A stretch of DNA of 64,000 bases from Lysinibacillus xylanilyticus (GTDB lineage Bacteria; Bacillota; Bacilli; Bacillales_A; Planococcaceae): contig NZ_LFXJ01000005.1 of assembly GCF_001183605.1 (NCBI RefSeq), positions 1,740,348 through 1,804,347 of the forward strand, written 5' to 3'. Within the stretch, counting starts at the first letter, position 1. Each line of letters opens with the position of its first letter. Made by a program: the position numbers and the translations under genes. Positions 26,398 through 35,487 of the stretch are shown in pieces. A model generated the notes under the pieces. It was given only the letters and a program-made list of their open reading frames with translations. It ran no database searches and was not told where the DNA came from.

Positions 26398-27033
26398 TTA
26401 GAAGAATGCTGCAAAAGCGATTATTAACAACATTACTCCACTAATAATTGTTCCAAATTGCCCTACAGTAAATGAACCGATGCGAACATCCGCTACTTTA
26501 CTACCTAACTTAACACCTAACCAAACAGTAATAAAACTCCCAATTGCAGCAAGTATCGAGATGACAAGCGGCGAAAGTCCAAGTAAACCTGCACCTACCC
26601 CATTCGTAAGTGCATTCGCCGCTAAGGCAATGCCGAGAAGTACAGCTTCTCCCCATCCAATTTCTCCAGACTTATTAAAATGGGCTTCCTCGGGATTTCT
26701 TAAAATATCTTGAACATTATTATTGGACTGCATTTCATTTTTCCTATCCACTATTGAAGTTTCTTGTTTCCGCGGTTTAGCCAAAAGAATAATCCGAATT
26801 CCGATTATACATAATAATACCGCTCCGATGACCACAGGAATCATACCTGGAAGAATTTTTGACAGCCATACACCAAATGTAATGCCTGCCATACTCATAA
26901 GAAAACAAATGACCGAGATTAAAATATTTTTATCAAATCTAACATTGATCTTTCGAATCCCGTAAGAAAGTCCGACACCCAAATTATCAATACTAGATGA
27001 AAATGTAAAAGCCAAAATGATTAACCAAGTCAC
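26398..27033 (-). CDS. ytaF: Sporulation membrane protein YtaF
   Basis: This 211-residue protein has six hydrophobic helices in two related halves. Each half has a short acidic motif, SSSIDNLGVGLSYGIRK at the start and ALAANALTNGVGAGLLG after the central loop, as in the MntP/YtaF family of putative cation exporters. YtaF is a conserved membrane protein of spore formers expressed during sporulation; the molecular substrate is not established. The charged cytoplasmic loop (about 88-125) is variable. No operon partner is visible. Confidence 0.85.
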   Translation of the reverse strand: MTWLIILAFTFSSSIDNLGVGLSYGIRKINVRFDKNILISVICFLMSMAGITFGVWLSKILPGMIPVVIGAVLLCIIGIRIILLAKPRKQETSIVDRKNEMQSNNNVQDILRNPEEAHFNKSGEIGWGEAVLLGIALAANALTNGVGAGLLGLSPLVISILAAIGSFITVWLGVKLGSKVADVRIGSFTVGQFGTIISGVMLLIIAFAAFF

Positions 27034-27772
27034 TCAACCACATCCCTTATTTTTTTATAGCATATTATTCGCGTTGACAAATGGTGCGTATTATCCGGAA
27101 AATGTTGACAAAAAAACAACAACTCCTTAGTAACACCATACAAAGTACTGAAAAATCGGTGAATATTGGATTACCACCATGCATGAAAGCGATATTTTTA
27201 CGCACGCAAAAAAAGACTGAACGAAATATTCATTCTTTCGCAAGGTCGGATTGTATATAGTGAAGTTACCATTTATAAACAGCTGGAAGCCCCTCTTTCG
27301 TATTCATATGGTAAATTGAATTAAAGAAGATGGCTTACAACTTTCAAAACCTTATTCATAATGACGGCAACCATAATATGTTTAATGCTACCCTCCAATA
27401 GGGAATCTATTGGCAAGCATACATTAAATTAAGTTATGTTCACTAACAATATAACCATTATTATTTGCATCTTGATCCACCATATATTTAGGGAAAAAGT
27501 CGCTGGTTGTCCATCTATAATAAACTGCCGCATAAAAATGTACTATTCTACTACATTGTTCATTATTATCCATCAATAATTTACTTAAAATTAAAATTTA
27601 TAGTAAATTTTTATAAAGTTAATATTTAATTTTCATCAGCTCTTCGGTATTTTTTACTTTAATACATAACCTTTCATAACTAGGAGAATATATCCTTTTA
27701 TTGATTTTATAGTTAATTTTTTCGTGTGTTTTTTGTATAATAATGCAATATAGTTTTAAAGGAGTGTCATTT
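27034..27772. other. Divergent intergenic region of about 0.7 kb, no gene
   Basis: This is AT-rich sequence between ytaF and the secreted PPC protein, which are divergently transcribed. Short frames here are shadows without ribosome binding sites. I saw no clear stem-loop, operator or repeat. Confidence 0.5.
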
Positions 27773-29230
27773 ATGAAAAAACATATTTTAAGTTTATTTC
27801 TTGTGATGTTTGCTATGTTTGGATTCGCTTCAACAAGCAATGCATCAAATACGATTTATTTAGAATCTGGCAACACACATTCAAACACACTAACATCTCC
27901 AAAAGAATCACAGTGGTATCAAATTAATACTACGCAAGATAACAGCGATATTAATATTTATTTAGCAAATACAACTGCACCAATCAGATTTTCTCTATAT
28001 GATAGTAATAAAAATTTAATTGAATGGAATTCTACATCTGTTTTCAAAACTTTAAAAACTGGTACATACTATATTGAAGTTTATGATTACGATTGGGGTA
28101 ATAGCTATTCTAGCGGATCTTATGAAATTAAAGCGACGTATAGTAGTGGAAAAAACGTTACTCATGATCCGACTACATTTGAACCTAATGATACGCGTGA
28201 AAATGCTTTCCCTATTCAGTCAGGAAAAAAGATTTCTTCTTTAATTTCAAATGAAAATGATGTTGATTTTTATAAATTTAGTACGACTGTAGACAATGGT
28301 GATGTTAATATTTATTTAGCAAATACATCCGCACCAATCAAATTTAACCTATATGATAGTAATAAAAATTTAATTGCTAGCAATAACTCATCTCTTTTCA
28401 AATCTTTAAAAGCTGGTACATATTATATTGAAGTTTATGATTTCTATTGGGATAGACAATACTCTTCTGGTACGTATGATTTAATTGCGACCTATTCTAC
28501 AAATTCTAAAGAGCACAATCCATCAACATTTGAACCTAATGATACGCTTGAAAATGCTTTCCCTATCAAATCAAATATTTCAATCAACTCTCAAATTTCA
28601 AATAGCTCTGATATTGATTTTTATTCAATTACGTTAAATAAAGAAGGAAATGTAAACATCTCGTTATCCAATACTTCAGCGCTAATACGGTTTAAAATAT
28701 ATGATGCCAATAAAAAACAGTTGGATACTAGCTCAGAATCTTCTTCAAAACATTTAGCAGCCGGCACATACTATATCGAAGTTTACGCTGACTATTGGGG
28801 TGATCAATACTCTTCTGGTACGTATACTTTAACTGCTGGTTATCCAAATGCAATAGCAAAAAGCAACGAGATTTTATTATATTTAAATAGCAAAACAGCC
28901 TATATTAATGGTAAAAGTAAAACACTTGCCATTGCACCTTTCACTAAACAAGAAACAACCTTTGTACCTTTACGCTTTGTAAGTGAAGAGCTTGGTGCAA
29001 AAGTTAACTGGAATTCTAAAAATAATGATATTACAGTACAGTTAAACGGTTCAAAAATCATATTAAATACCGAAAGCTATTATGTAACTGTGAACGGCAA
29101 TGGTAAGACACTTCAAGTAAAACCTGAAGTCATTAATGGCACGACATTTGTTCCACTTCGCTTTGTAAGTGAAGCACTTGGTAAATCTGTACTTTGGAAC
29201 GCTAAAAACAAGAGCATTTTAATTAAATAA
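27773..29230 (+). CDS. Secreted protein with three PPC domains and a copper amine oxidase-like N domain
   Basis: The 485-residue exported protein has a signal peptide (1-26, ending TSNASN). Three pre-peptidase C-terminal (PPC) beta-sandwich repeats lie at about 27-133, 134-247 and 248-358. Each has the NxxLYDSNKNLI-like strand and a GTYYIEVYD strand, and the repeats are joined by HDPTTFEPNDT or HNPSTFEPNDT linkers. The C-terminal part (about 365-485) has two FVPLRFVSEELGAKV-like motifs of the copper amine oxidase N domain, a common Firmicute surface-binding module. No protease or other catalytic domain is present. The ATG at 27773 follows AAAGGAG. Probably a cell-surface or matrix binding protein. 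Confidence 0.82.
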   Translation: MKKHILSLFLVMFAMFGFASTSNASNTIYLESGNTHSNTLTSPKESQWYQINTTQDNSDINIYLANTTAPIRFSLYDSNKNLIEWNSTSVFKTLKTGTYYIEVYDYDWGNSYSSGSYEIKATYSSGKNVTHDPTTFEPNDTRENAFPIQSGKKISSLISNENDVDFYKFSTTVDNGDVNIYLANTSAPIKFNLYDSNKNLIASNNSSLFKSLKAGTYYIEVYDFYWDRQYSSGTYDLIATYSTNSKEHNPSTFEPNDTLENAFPIKSNISINSQISNSSDIDFYSITLNKEGNVNISLSNTSALIRFKIYDANKKQLDTSSESSSKHLAAGTYYIEVYADYWGDQYSSGTYTLTAGYPNAIAKSNEILLYLNSKTAYINGKSKTLAIAPFTKQETTFVPLRFVSEELGAKVNWNSKNNDITVQLNGSKIILNTESYYVTVNGNGKTLQVKPEVINGTTFVPLRFVSEALGKSVLWNAKNKSILIK

Positions 29231-29302
29231 TTACAGTAAATTTCTCTAATAAACAAGGCGCTTAAAGCGTACCCAGAACGCAAATCAATTCCTTCAATGG
29301 CA

Positions 29303-29343
29303 AAAAGTCATCATTTTTCTCTTTCGAAAAATGATGACTTTTT
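29303..29343. terminator. Terminator of the PPC protein gene
   Basis: AAAGTCATCATTTTT and AAAAATGATGACTTT form a 15-bp stem followed by TTTATTA, 70 bp after the stop codon; the mirror sequence can also serve minus-strand transcripts. Confidence 0.85.
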
Positions 29344-29413
29344 ATTATGTCCCTAGCTCTCTTTTCATAAGCGCACTTACTTATGGTGCGGTTTACTGCG
29401 TCAAAATAAAAGA

Positions 29414-30364
29414 CTAAACCTTTTCCTTTAATAATTTTCTTTTCTTCTTATTTATGTACATCTTCGCATCTGCTTGGCTAAACAACTGCTCCATAACGCC
29501 GTAAGAGGAGTTGCTATATTCATATCCGATAGATATTTTAATCGATGAGAACGGCAAATCTTTATAGTCTTTTTGCATTTTCATCTCAATATTTTTTAAA
29601 TACTGCTCCACTTCTAACACGCTTTTATTTGGAATAAGAATAGAGAATTCATCACCACCGATTCTTGCTATAAGCATGTCATTATCTGCATAAGCTTCCA
29701 AACAAGCTGCTGTTTCACAAACTAATTTATCCCCTATTTGATGACCGTATTTGTCATTAACCCATTTCAGCTCATCTAAATCAGCTAGGACTACTGTAAT
29801 CGGGTCGTTGCTTTCGTTAAAATGAGCCATTTTTGCTTGAAAATATTCACGATTATACAAATTTGTTAAGGCATCATGTGTAGATTTGTACTCTAATTGC
29901 TGTTGTAATACGATTTTATCATTAATATTTCTAAATAAACCTTGTACAGCTACATACTTGCCATCCTTATAAACAGGTGTAGCATATTCTTCAGTCCAAA
30001 TATATTCCCCTAGATGATTTTTTAAGCGCACCGTAATAGGCTGGTTAAAATTAAGTGTCCCAAATATTTTCTTTTCTAAGATCTCATAATCATCTGGATG
30101 GACGATTTCAAAAATTTTATCAGGATCCTGTAAATGATCACTTAATGCATTTGGACCAAGGAGATTATTGATAGTAGGACTTAAATATAGATATTTCAAC
30201 TTAGGATCCGTCTCACAGTAATATAAAATATCACGTATATTTTCAACCGATTCTACCAATGGTTCTAATAACTCTACTTTTTGTTGTAGCTTAGATTTTT
30301 GGTAATGTAGGCGTAAACATATTAGTAAAAGTCCTATTATTATGCCCTTCAAAAAAATCCACAT
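29414..30364 (-). CDS. PAS-GGDEF diguanylate cyclase with membrane anchor
   Basis: This protein of about 316 residues has one N-terminal transmembrane helix (about 2-18). A PAS domain (about 35-150) follows, with KYLYLSPTINNLLG and the PAC segment VRLKNHLGEYIWTEEYATPV. The GGDEF domain (about 155-310) has the intact motif ARIGGDEFSIL and substrate loop DLDELKWVNDKYGHQIGD. It should synthesise cyclic di-GMP at the membrane in response to a PAS-bound signal. The RxxD inhibitory site is absent. The ATG at 30364 is chosen because a GGGCGGG sequence lies seven bases upstream; an ATG six codons earlier is possible. Confidence 0.87.
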   Translation of the reverse strand: MWIFLKGIIIGLLLICLRLHYQKSKLQQKVELLEPLVESVENIRDILYYCETDPKLKYLYLSPTINNLLGPNALSDHLQDPDKIFEIVHPDDYEILEKKIFGTLNFNQPITVRLKNHLGEYIWTEEYATPVYKDGKYVAVQGLFRNINDKIVLQQQLEYKSTHDALTNLYNREYFQAKMAHFNESNDPITVVLADLDELKWVNDKYGHQIGDKLVCETAACLEAYADNDMLIARIGGDEFSILIPNKSVLEVEQYLKNIEMKMQKDYKDLPFSSIKISIGYEYSNSSYGVMEQLFSQADAKMYINKKKRKLLKEKV

Positions 30365-30702
30365 ATAATAACCCGCCCTCATTTAAATTGTGCATTTAAA
30401 TTTTGTAATTTTATTTTCCGGAAATAACAATAAATTTCCGAATTTTGTAACATAAAATAAATTATACCTCCATTTTACCTATAACAAAAGGCTAATATAT
30501 TATTTATTTAATACCTCCATTTAATGAAATAAAAAAATGAATTAATTGAGTAGCTGCACAATAGTTATGAAGAATCAGATGCCAATGAGATGCTGATTAT
30601 TGCAAATTACATTTTGTTGCTATAAAAAAATAACAATGAAATTGTAGTAAACATTGACGTATCATTTAGCGCATAAAAAAACGCTTGGAAAATATCCAAA
30701 CG
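30365..30702. other. Intergenic region, no gene
   Basis: This is very AT-rich. The right end holds the terminator at 30680-30704 of the acetyltransferase relic. Nothing else supportable. Confidence 0.5.
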
Positions 30703-30704
30703 TT
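30680..30704 (-). terminator. Terminator after acetyltransferase relic
   Basis: AACGCTTGG and CCAAACGTT pair with one mismatch, followed on the minus strand by TTTTTTTATGCGC. Confidence 0.65.
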
Positions 30705-30963
30705 ATTCTTTATATTTACTTATTTGAAATTCCTGACTGCATTTCGTAATTTCTAACGAGCATTCCGTTGATTTTATCATTCCTAACTTCTCATAATAAG
30801 GAACTAAGTCATTATCACAACACAAATCAATCATATATATATCGTCAAGCTCTTTTAACATTTGTTTGACTAATTCCTTGCCGATACCTTTACTTTTATA
30901 CTCTGGCAAAACTTCAAGGAATGAAATGTAGGCAGATAGAACGCCATCGCTAATCGCTGTTTA
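30703..30963 (-). pseudogene. C-terminal half of a GNAT acetyltransferase
   Basis: The frame reads GVLSAYISFLEVLPEYKSKG, then IGKELVKQMLKEL. This is the acetyl-CoA binding loop (Q/KSKGIGKELV) and following helix of GNAT N-acetyltransferases, and the C-terminal strand PYYEKLGMIKS follows. Reading upstream, the frame is closed by stop codons before any N-terminal GNAT strands appear, so roughly half the expected domain is missing. A short ATG at 30909 exists but has no good ribosome binding site and would make an incomplete fold. Confidence 0.65.
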
Positions 30964-30989
30964 TTAAAATTTTAAATTTAATATAAAGA

Positions 30990-31028
30990 AACCTTCACAA
31001 TCTTGAATTTACTCAAACTGTGAAGGTT
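30990..31028 (-). terminator. Terminator of the YnfA-family gene
   Basis: AACCTTCACA and TGTGAAGGTT form a 10-bp perfect stem, followed on the minus strand by TCTTTATATT. It lies 30 bp past the stop codon. Confidence 0.75.
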
Positions 31029-31058
31029 CAAAATTTTTATAAGGTGAAATTCTCCCTA

Positions 31059-31391
31059 TCATGAACGAGGTATTAAAATTACCAAAACACCAATCAAACA
31101 AATGCCTGCTCCGACGAAATCCAAGATGTCTGGTTTTTTTCCGTCGATTCCCCAGCCCCATAAAATAGAAAGGACAATAAAGACACCTCCATAGGCTGCG
31201 TAGACTCTACCAAAGGTTGGGAAGGACTGAAAAGTGGCGACAACTCCATATAAAGCTAATGCAATCCCGCCAATAATACCCCAATAAAATGGTTTACCTT
31301 CTCTTAACCAAAGCCATATTAAATAGCCGCCCCCAATTTCGCCGATTCCTGCGAGGATAAATAATAATGTAGCACCAATCATTTTTTTCAC
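31059..31391 (-). CDS. YnfA/UPF0060 family membrane protein
   Basis: The protein has 110 residues and four hydrophobic helices. The segments [40 protein letters not shown] and [20 protein letters not shown] are the hallmarks of the UPF0060/YnfA family, which is related in fold to small multidrug resistance transporters. Function is not established for most members. Length is normal. It is monocistronic with its own terminator. Confidence 0.88.
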   Translation of the reverse strand: MKKMIGATLLFILAGIGEIGGGYLIWLWLREGKPFYWGIIGGIALALYGVVATFQSFPTFGRVYAAYGGVFIVLSILWGWGIDGKKPDILDFVGAGICLIGVLVILIPRS

Positions 31392-31627
31392 TCTTTCTGT
31401 ATATGTTTAAAAGGAAAATTGCATTATCTGTTCTATTATACATAAAAGCACGTTACCATTAATGAAATCAAAAAATTCCGCTATTCTCCTGTGTAACGAT
31501 GGGTAAGATATTTAAATGGAAGGATGCAAAATATTGAACGTTGATATCGCTATTATGTTTTACTATACTCCTCTTACTTGTAACATAATTTTAGATATGT
31601 TGCAGTCTTTATAAGGCGCATCGTCAT

Positions 31628-32647
31628 TTATTTATACCAGCTTGGTTTTATATTATTAAAATACTGATGCTCATCTAGGAAGATATTAATTCTATTTCTC
31701 ATATTATCCATATCTTCTGGTATTGTTTTTAATGTCCATACAATTGTTGAAAATACACACATGGCTAAATATAAACTATACAAAGTCCAAAATTCATCAC
31801 TTGGTTCTTTACCATTAAAATAACCTTTTATTTGACCAATGGAGAAAGGAACGCTAATATTTCGTGTGAAAATACCGATTTTCAAAAATTCATGAATCGG
31901 ATCACCCCAATCATATCTCCCAAAATCAATAATTCCTTTGAATTTCCCTTCCAGTACAATTAAATTACTTGGGTGATAGTCATCATGCTGAAATATATTA
32001 GGGCGATTTTCCATCAACAACATATGATTATCTATAAATTGTAGGATTTTTTCATCTTGATCAATTTTTATTGGGCATGCTAGATAAGCCTCAACATAAT
32101 TTTTTGCTATCAATTATGCTTCAGCATAATTGCGTCTGGAATCGGCTTTGTGCTTGCACAAAGAACTCATTTCCGATTCCATGACATCCGCCGGAGGCTT
32201 TAACTTCTTTCAGCGGATGTTTGGCCACCCGCTGAAAGAAGTTAAACTTTTTCGCGCATACCATGATTCTATATGTTTAGGTGCTTGTATCTTATGTAGG
32301 TTCAATAGTTCTTGTCCCGCTTCAAAACCTAATTGATATTGTTCTCTTTCTGTTAATACTAACAATTCTTCTTCAACATCATTCCCATCCATTTAAGTGG
32401 TTACCATATAACCGTGATCTTGAATTTTTCCAATCTCACATGCTTTTATTGCTTTATTTGTATAAGTCTCAACTGTCTTTAGTATTGCAAACTCCTTTTC
32501 TCTATCTTCAAATTGACTAATTGGGAAAAATCTTAGCATATATTTTTCATCGCTATTTTTTAGAGAAATGAATTGTTCATAGGAGTTAAGAAATACTGTA
32601 AACGGTCCACTAATGGTTTGGCTTATTTTCGACATTAAACTATACAT
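31628..32647 (-). pseudogene. Aminoglycoside phosphotransferase-like gene, broken twice
   Basis: Three collinear pieces make one APH-family kinase. The N-terminal lobe (32647-32396) includes EQFISLKNSDEKYMLRFFP. A middle piece (32392 to about 32247) includes LGFEAGQELLNLHKIQAP. The C-terminal catalytic lobe has FQHDDYHPSNLIV (catalytic loop, HxD) and GIIDFGRYDWGDPIHEF (metal-binding DFG-like). The first break is an in-frame TAA at 32393-32395, where relatives usually have a Trp. The second is the 136-bp three-hairpin element at 32111-32246, inserted between the hinge and the C-lobe. The catalytic residues survive, but no full-length kinase can be made. Confidence 0.85.
32111..32246. mobile_element. 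136-bp three-hairpin dispersed element inside the APH gene
   Basis: Three stem-loops follow one another. Hairpin 1 (32111-32132) pairs CAATTATGCT with AGCATAATTG. Hairpin 2 (32138-32180) pairs GGAATCGG with CCGATTCC and contains an inner stem CTTTGTGC/GCACAAAG. Hairpin 3 (32199-32246) pairs 18 bases, TTTAACTTCTTTCAGCGG, perfectly with 32229-32246. It carries no gene. It interrupts a recognisable coding sequence, so it inserted there. Related shorter copies lie at 25581-25633 and 54219-54253. Size and structure resemble MITE- or BOX/REP-like elements moved in trans by a transposase elsewhere. Confidence 0.8.
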
Positions 32648-32811
32648 CTATAAACACCCTCTATTTTTTTAAGTAATTCACAGATTGAGAATCTCTAGTT
32701 ATTTACTGCTTTTATATATATCAGATGACAAACTGCTACAAACGCCTCGATATCCGATGTTCCATATTTCGTTAAATAATAGCGTATAATCATTCACGAG
32801 AACATAAAAGA

Positions 32812-32846
32812 AAAATCCTGTATCAAAAAAATTAACACAGGATTTT
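32812..32846 (-). terminator. Terminator of the multicopper oxidase gene
   Basis: AAAATCCTGT and ACAGGATTTT form a 10-bp stem; TTCTTTTATG follows on the minus strand, about 35 bp after the stop codon. Confidence 0.75.
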
Positions 32847-32878
32847 AATCAAATTTTATTTTAATTCTCAATTGAGCA

Positions 32879-34396
32879 TTACTCCACCTTAATTTGACCC
32901 ATCATTCCATTATCCTCATGCTCTAAAATATGACAATGGAACATGAAGATGCCCTTATGCTTAAATTGTACAGCTATTTTTACTGTCTCATCTGGCTTTA
33001 CGGAGATACTGTCCTTCCATCCTTGTTCATTTTCAGGTGGCTTTTTTTCATCACGAGAGAGTACTTTAAATTGTGCTCCATGAATATGGAACGGATGAAT
33101 CATACCGCCCATCATATCCGGTTTATTATAAATTTCCCATACCTCGGTAACCCCTTGTTTTTGTGTAAAATCAATTCTTTCCGGATCAAATTTCTTTCCG
33201 TTTATCGTGACCATGTCCATCATTCCAAAGAGTTCCACTTTTTTTGTAACGGGTAGATCCATTTCTTTATCTTCTAATGAAAGATCATTCAATTTTTTAG
33301 GGACCATACTCGTTTTTCCACTTTGATCAGTAACTACAAATGGTAAAAGGACAGATCCATCCTCATTTATTAAAGCTAGGTCATTAACTTCCTTAATTTT
33401 TGAAAAGTCAACTACAATTTCTGCCCTTTCAGAAGGCGTTAGTGTAATCTCTATTAAAGAAACGGGTTCATTCAAGAAACCACCATCTGTTGCGATTTGA
33501 AGAAAGGAATTCCCTGAACTCAATTTAAAAGTATAATTTCTCGCGTTAGATCCATTTAATAAACGAAGTCGCACTTTCTCTTTGTTTACAGTCAATTTAG
33601 GATTGAGCGTTCCATTAATTAATAATGTATCACCAATTGTTTCGTCTGTGTTCATTGCAGCGCTATAATTCAATTGTTTCTTATCATCAAATGTTCTATC
33701 TTGGAAGATCAAAGGGAAATCGTTCTTCCCATAATCATTTGGCAATCCTAAACTTTTTGAATGATTATCTTCAATGTAAACCAAGCCTGCAAGCCCGTTA
33801 TATACCTGTTCAGCCGCTTTTCCATGTGGATGAGGATGGAACCATAGCGTCGCCGCTTCTTGATTCACTTTAAATTCGAAGGTATTTTCTTCTCCTGGTT
33901 TAAGAATGCTTTGTGGACCACCATCTTTTTCTCCTGACACCTCTAGTCCATGCCAATGAAAAGTTGTATCCTCATCAAGTTCATTTATAGTTCTAATCTT
34001 TACGGTTTCACCTTTTTCAAGACGAATCATCGGGCCGAGAAACGATCCGTTATACCCATACGTATTTGTTTGAACACCATCGAATATTTCTGTTTTTCCT
34101 TTTTGTGCCCTAACTGTGTAAACAACTTCATCCTTATTATTACGTTTAAGTTCAGCAGGGACTTTTACTTCATTTACCCCTGTCGAATTGTTTAAACTTG
34201 CCACATTGCTATGACTCTCATGACCCTTCATCTTGTCATGATCCATGTCTTTCATATCTTTCGAAGAGTGATCCATACCTTCCATTTTCATAGAGGAATG
34301 ATCCATGTCCTTCATATCATTACTATCTCCTTGGCTACAAGCCCCAAGGATACCCAAACTTGCAATAATACTCGCTGCTAACGCTATTTTCCTCAT
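32879..34396 (-). CDS. Multicopper oxidase lipoprotein
   Basis: This secreted protein of about 505 residues has a lipobox (ILGAC, Cys about 19). A Met/His/Asp-rich segment (about 27-66, repeats of MDHSSMKMEG and KDMKDMDHDK type) probably binds copper. Three cupredoxin domains contain all four copper-site motifs: HWHGLEVSG (about 149), WFHPHPHGK (about 190), HPFHIHGAQF (about 437) and FHCHILEHEDNGMMG (about 490). Axial Met is present at the type 1 site. It should oxidise Cu(I) or phenolic substrates with reduction of O2 to water. ATG at 34396 has AAAGGA nine bases upstream. The adjacent two-component genes suggest copper-responsive expression. Confidence 0.9.
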   Translation of the reverse strand: MRKIALAASIIASLGILGACSQGDSNDMKDMDHSSMKMEGMDHSSKDMKDMDHDKMKGHESHSNVASLNNSTGVNEVKVPAELKRNNKDEVVYTVRAQKGKTEIFDGVQTNTYGYNGSFLGPMIRLEKGETVKIRTINELDEDTTFHWHGLEVSGEKDGGPQSILKPGEENTFEFKVNQEAATLWFHPHPHGKAAEQVYNGLAGLVYIEDNHSKSLGLPNDYGKNDFPLIFQDRTFDDKKQLNYSAAMNTDETIGDTLLINGTLNPKLTVNKEKVRLRLLNGSNARNYTFKLSSGNSFLQIATDGGFLNEPVSLIEITLTPSERAEIVVDFSKIKEVNDLALINEDGSVLLPFVVTDQSGKTSMVPKKLNDLSLEDKEMDLPVTKKVELFGMMDMVTINGKKFDPERIDFTQKQGVTEVWEIYNKPDMMGGMIHPFHIHGAQFKVLSRDEKKPPENEQGWKDSISVKPDETVKIAVQFKHKGIFMFHCHILEHEDNGMMGQIKVE

Positions 34397-34443
34397 ATCA
34401 ACCATTCCTTTCACCTTAAGTATATGGAACAGTTGTGTAGGAA

Positions 34444-35487
34444 TTATGTAGAAAACGGCATTTGTATACAAAATGTAGTTCCTATATTTTTCTCACTTTT
34501 GACGGAAATTGTACCGTTATGTGCCTCCACAAGTTTTTTGGTAATTGTCATACCAATACCATTGCCAGTATATCGATTTTCCACTCGATAATTTCGCTCA
34601 AAGATTTTTTTACTTGCTTCTTCATCCATACCGACTCCATTATCATGTACAAGAATTATATAATCTCCACTTTCTTTAAATAATTTGATTACTATAATGC
34701 CATCTTTTTGAACATGGTACATAGCATTTTTTATAATGTTGTGTAGAATTTGATTCAATCTTAAAGCATCTACCTTTGCATTAATTGTTTTGTCTAAATC
34801 CAATTCTACCTGTATTTCTCTTTCAAGTAATTCACTTGCCAGCGCAATAACAGACTTTTCGATTACATTAGCAATCGGTTGCTCTTTCATAATGACCTTA
34901 AATGTAGGATTATTAATATCATTTAATGTATCTAATTCCCCAACAAGGAGAATTAACCTATCAATTTCCTCAACACATGCTTTCAAACGCTCTGGAGTAG
35001 CTGTCCAAATCCCATCTTCAAATGCACTTAAATAGCTTTTTATTGAGGCTAATGGATTACGAATTTCATGTGCAAGATCCTGTGTCATTTCTTTACGACG
35101 GAGTTCATAAGCGTTTAATGTTTCATCTAGTTTCATTAGTGATTTACCTAATTGACCAATTTGATCATTGATCGTATAGCTTATTTTTAAATGACGGTCT
35201 CCACGCACTAGTCTTAACGCAAAGTGATTCAGTTCTTGGATAGGTTTCGTTAATGTTTTTGCAATTAACAAACTAGAAATTAGTATAAAAATAAGCAAAA
35301 GGCCTAATGACCACATTGCCGTTTCCCTTAATGCCATATCAAAATGGTGAATTAATTCCTTCGAATCTGTAATATGGAGCATCATCAAATGTTCATGTCC
35401 CTTATAAAGTAATATCCCTGTGATGAATAAGAGTATGCTTGTAGAAAAGATAGCTATAATTAAGGCAATTTTTATATGAAATTTCAT
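34444..35487 (-). CDS. Sensor histidine kinase (metal-stress type)
   Basis: The protein is 347 residues, with transmembrane segments at about 7-27 and 55-76 flanking a short extracytoplasmic loop containing HEHLMMLHIT. A HAMP linker, an HisKA domain with the phosphorylated His in TQDLAHEIRNPLASIKSY and an HATPase domain (HDNGVGMDEEASKKIFE, GNGIGMTITKKL) follow. The His/Met-rich loop could sense copper or silver, an inference supported by the multicopper oxidase next door. Its ATG overlaps the response-regulator stop codon. Confidence 0.88.
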   Translation of the reverse strand: MKFHIKIALIIAIFSTSILLFITGILLYKGHEHLMMLHITDSKELIHHFDMALRETAMWSLGLLLIFILISSLLIAKTLTKPIQELNHFALRLVRGDRHLKISYTINDQIGQLGKSLMKLDETLNAYELRRKEMTQDLAHEIRNPLASIKSYLSAFEDGIWTATPERLKACVEEIDRLILLVGELDTLNDINNPTFKVIMKEQPIANVIEKSVIALASELLEREIQVELDLDKTINAKVDALRLNQILHNIIKNAMYHVQKDGIIVIKLFKESGDYIILVHDNGVGMDEEASKKIFERNYRVENRYTGNGIGMTITKKLVEAHNGTISVKSEKNIGTTFCIQMPFST

